Assembly: GCA_964605665.1 (NCBI GenBank)
Contig: CAZSDP010000025.1
Location: forward strand, 1-61,117
DNA from: CAZSDP01 sp964605665
Lineage (GTDB): Bacteria; Planctomycetota; UBA8108; UBA1146
Direction: 5' to 3'
DNA: 61,117 nucleotides
Shown: positions 60,301 through 61,117 of the stretch, in pieces
Layout of the letters: each line of letters starts with the position of its first letter
Numbering within the stretch: the first letter of the stretch is position 1
Position numbers and translations under genes: made by a program
The notes under the pieces: generated by a model
What the model saw: only the letters and a program-made list of their open reading frames with translations
The model's database searches: none
Told to the model about the DNA's origin: nothing

Positions 60301-61117
60301 ATGGCGATCTCGGCGGTGATATCGACAGCGTGGCGGCTCTCACTACTGAGTTGAGCGCACTCGGACGCACCTTCAGCGTCTATCCAGATCAGCTCGGTGA
60401 CTACCCCTGCGGCATACAGCCATTTGAGATCATCTGGGTCATGAACGGTACATTCCCGAATGACACCGGTGACTTGACGGCTGCCAGTGGAACCGATATG
60501 CGCGCATATCACGACGCGGGCACCGGTCTCTATCTCGAGTCTGGCGACAATTGGGGCTTTACCCACGTGATCACTGACTTCGATGATATTGACGGAGTGG
60601 ATGTCGGCGCGGTTCTTGACGGTGACGACTCCTTCACGAGTATGGATGGCTCCGACACCGGCTTCGGTCTCGATCGTTCGGCTGATATCGGAACGGTGTA
60701 CACCCAAGATGCCCCCGCTGCTGGTAATGACTGGACCGACCAATTGGTGGTTCAAACCACTAGCCCGGACGTCCTCTCTGCTCAACTTTGGGCAGTGGCG
60801 GGCGGCGCATACGTCACCGGTATCGCTTCGACTCCGGCGGCCGATCCCGCCCGGGGTAACGTGATCGTGCAGTCGTGGGAGTTTGGCGGATACGGTGGCG
60901 ACCAGAACTTGCTGGCAACCGACTACGTCAACTACCTCGGTGGCAACGTGACGCCTCCGGGAACCCCCTTCCGTCGTGGCGACATCAACGGTGATGCGCT
61001 GACCAATATCGGTGACGCGATCTACGTGCTCGGCAATTTGTTCCCGCCCGCCGGCGGAATGGCAAATGTCATCACGTGCTCAGATGCAGCAGACGTCAAC
61101 GATGACGGTTTGGTCAA
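57387..61117 (+). CDS. Large secreted DNDxDG-repeat protein, paralogue (partial, 3' end missing)
   Basis: 1,243 codons are present; the gene runs off the right edge. AGGAGAGG precedes the ATG giving MRLLLNFLVISLVCFG, and a signal peptide ends at SPASAQ. Five beta-sandwich domains (for example DEWFLYTATCDGAATLEV, IWYNFTGNGDQLTVTTC) alternate with ICDNGIDDDLDGLVDC-type repeats near residues 148, 318, 482, 650, 683 and 850. An FnIII-like domain (about 885-960) and the same alpha/beta domain as its neighbour (965-1190, YLESGDNWGF, VIVQSWEFGGYGGDQ) follow. A dockerin-like tail begins at RRGDINGDALTNIGDAIYVL, and its second EF-hand (VNDDGLV) is cut by the window end. Confidence 0.88.
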   Translation, partial: MRLLLNFLVISLVCFGASPASAQDECATATAITDGITVFDTTLLTNSIPDPTCGLPAADEWFLYTATCDGAATLEVTSFTTGDSVVQVESGDCLGTVIACDDDGGAGFLSLVTWPTVAGTSYAIRVSGWNGGVGAGDFNLTCASTSAEICDNGIDDDLDGLVDCADVIDCPTGVAPCIAPGNDECATATSITDGVTNFDTTLATNSTPVQSCGIGAADVWFEYTATCDGVATAETTAFTGSGGGGDTLLEIWDSCAGAVLACDDDGGTGLLSLATFNVTAGSTYLVRVSGWGTGASITGFGDLTMSCAVTVAEGDPVTCADGIDNDLDGLTDCADFDCAGIAGCPAAQPGDDCSTALPLVCGDVVSADTTLAFADPMGTCGTTDGTGGGIWYNFTGNGDQLTVTTCSATPQFDTKIRVWEGACGALVCVGGNDDNCPAGSSGFLSTFAFLTTPGVEYYILVHGFAASVGIFELTATCVTPGVEICDNGIDDDLDGLVDCLDTVDCPSGVPPCNVPTNDECATAIAITDGDTTFDTTLLTASLPAMTCGTGSPPDQWFLYTATCDGFATAEITSFTGGGGGADSTLQIESGDCLGTVIGCDDDGGVGLLSLFTFPVTTGTTYAIRVSGWGTGTSATGAGVLNMSCAVPVPEICDNGIDDDFDGLTDCADTVDCGAFPACIEAGNCADGIDNDADGLIDCADTLDCPTGTPPCVPPANDLCTGATPVNCGDIVTGDTTLAAPETLGTCGTTDGTAGAVWYTFAGNGDVVTFTTCSLTAQFDTKIRVWEGDCATLTCVDGNDDNCIGGSSGLLSTVDIPTTVGTDYYIMVHGFAGSAGFYELTVTCQTPSAEDCTNGIDDDVDGFVDCFDDDCNCDAACAAAPAVPPSGVSSTSDCISGDVSISFDMTFDSVDISRDGVVIATGVTTSPYVDVAVGVGTYDYEVTGNCITGQTGTPTGITVIVVSYSGEQDLIIDGDLGGDIDSVAALTTELSALGRTFSVYPDQLGDYPCGIQPFEIIWVMNGTFPNDTGDLTAASGTDMRAYHDAGTGLYLESGDNWGFTHVITDFDDIDGVDVGAVLDGDDSFTSMDGSDTGFGLDRSADIGTVYTQDAPAAGNDWTDQLVVQTTSPDVLSAQLWAVAGGAYVTGIASTPAADPARGNVIVQSWEFGGYGGDQNLLATDYVNYLGGNVTPPGTPFRRGDINGDALTNIGDAIYVLGNLFPPAGGMANVITCSDAADVNDDGLV

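Noticed and set aside
1..61117. Insertion sequences, prophage or other mobile elements
   Set aside because: No transposase, integrase or phage-type protein was recognised, and no terminal inverted repeats flank any segment.

Overview
The window is high-GC bacterial DNA. It looks like a member of the Planctomycetota or a close relative. That placement is an inference from large secreted proteins with C-terminal dockerin-like EF-hand pairs and DNDxDG calcium-type repeats, from long multidomain surface proteins, and from translation genes carrying unusual low-complexity extensions. I could not run a phylogeny.

Region 1 (about 1-27,850, minus strand) is an almost complete ancestral transcription/translation supercluster. 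In transcription order it holds tRNA-Thr(TGT), tRNA-Tyr(GTA), tRNA-Gly(TCC), tRNA-Thr(GGT), tuf, tRNA-Trp(CCA), secE, nusG, rplK-rplA-rplJ-rplL, rpoB-rpoC, rpsL-rpsG, fusA, rpsJ-rplC-rplD-rplW-rplB-rpsS-rplV-rpsC-rplP-rpmC-rpsQ, rplN-rplX-rplE-rpsN-rpsH-rplF-rplR and the start of rpsE. Many junctions are 4-base or 1-base overlaps. The recognisable control elements are a strong promoter with a roughly 270-base leader before rpsJ, hairpins between rplL and rpoB, and a promoter before the tRNA cluster. Three core proteins here (S5, RpoC and NusG) carry in-frame tandem minisatellites. An assembly gap sits inside the RpoC repeat.

Region 2 (about 27,900-38,900) is housekeeping. It holds cysS and ispF, a porin-like outer membrane protein, an ispD-dgt-LysM lipoprotein group, a membrane-anchored HEAT-like protein, an amidohydrolase resembling aminofutalosine/SAH deaminases, tRNA-Gly(CCC), tatD and a sugar-nucleotide epimerase.

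Region 3 (about 38,900-53,000) holds a secreted cohesin-like/dockerin-like protein and a peptidoglycan recycling operon: a thioredoxin-like protein without CxxC, then murQ and anmK. It also holds a quinone-type cluster (menG, an unknown gene, ubiX-like, ubiA-like, a DUF2723-like membrane protein). Together with the amidohydrolase, that cluster suggests the futalosine menaquinone route. An M50-family membrane protein whose catalytic motif is lost and an ALDH7-type aldehyde dehydrogenase close the region.

Region 4 (about 53,000-61,117, plus strand) has two large tandem paralogues. They are built from alternating beta-sandwich domains and DNDxDG repeats, followed by an Ig/FnIII-like domain, an unnamed alpha/beta domain and a dockerin-like tail. 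A roughly 960-base spacer separates them and contains a 13-bp tandem repeat with a second assembly gap. The second paralogue runs off the window end.
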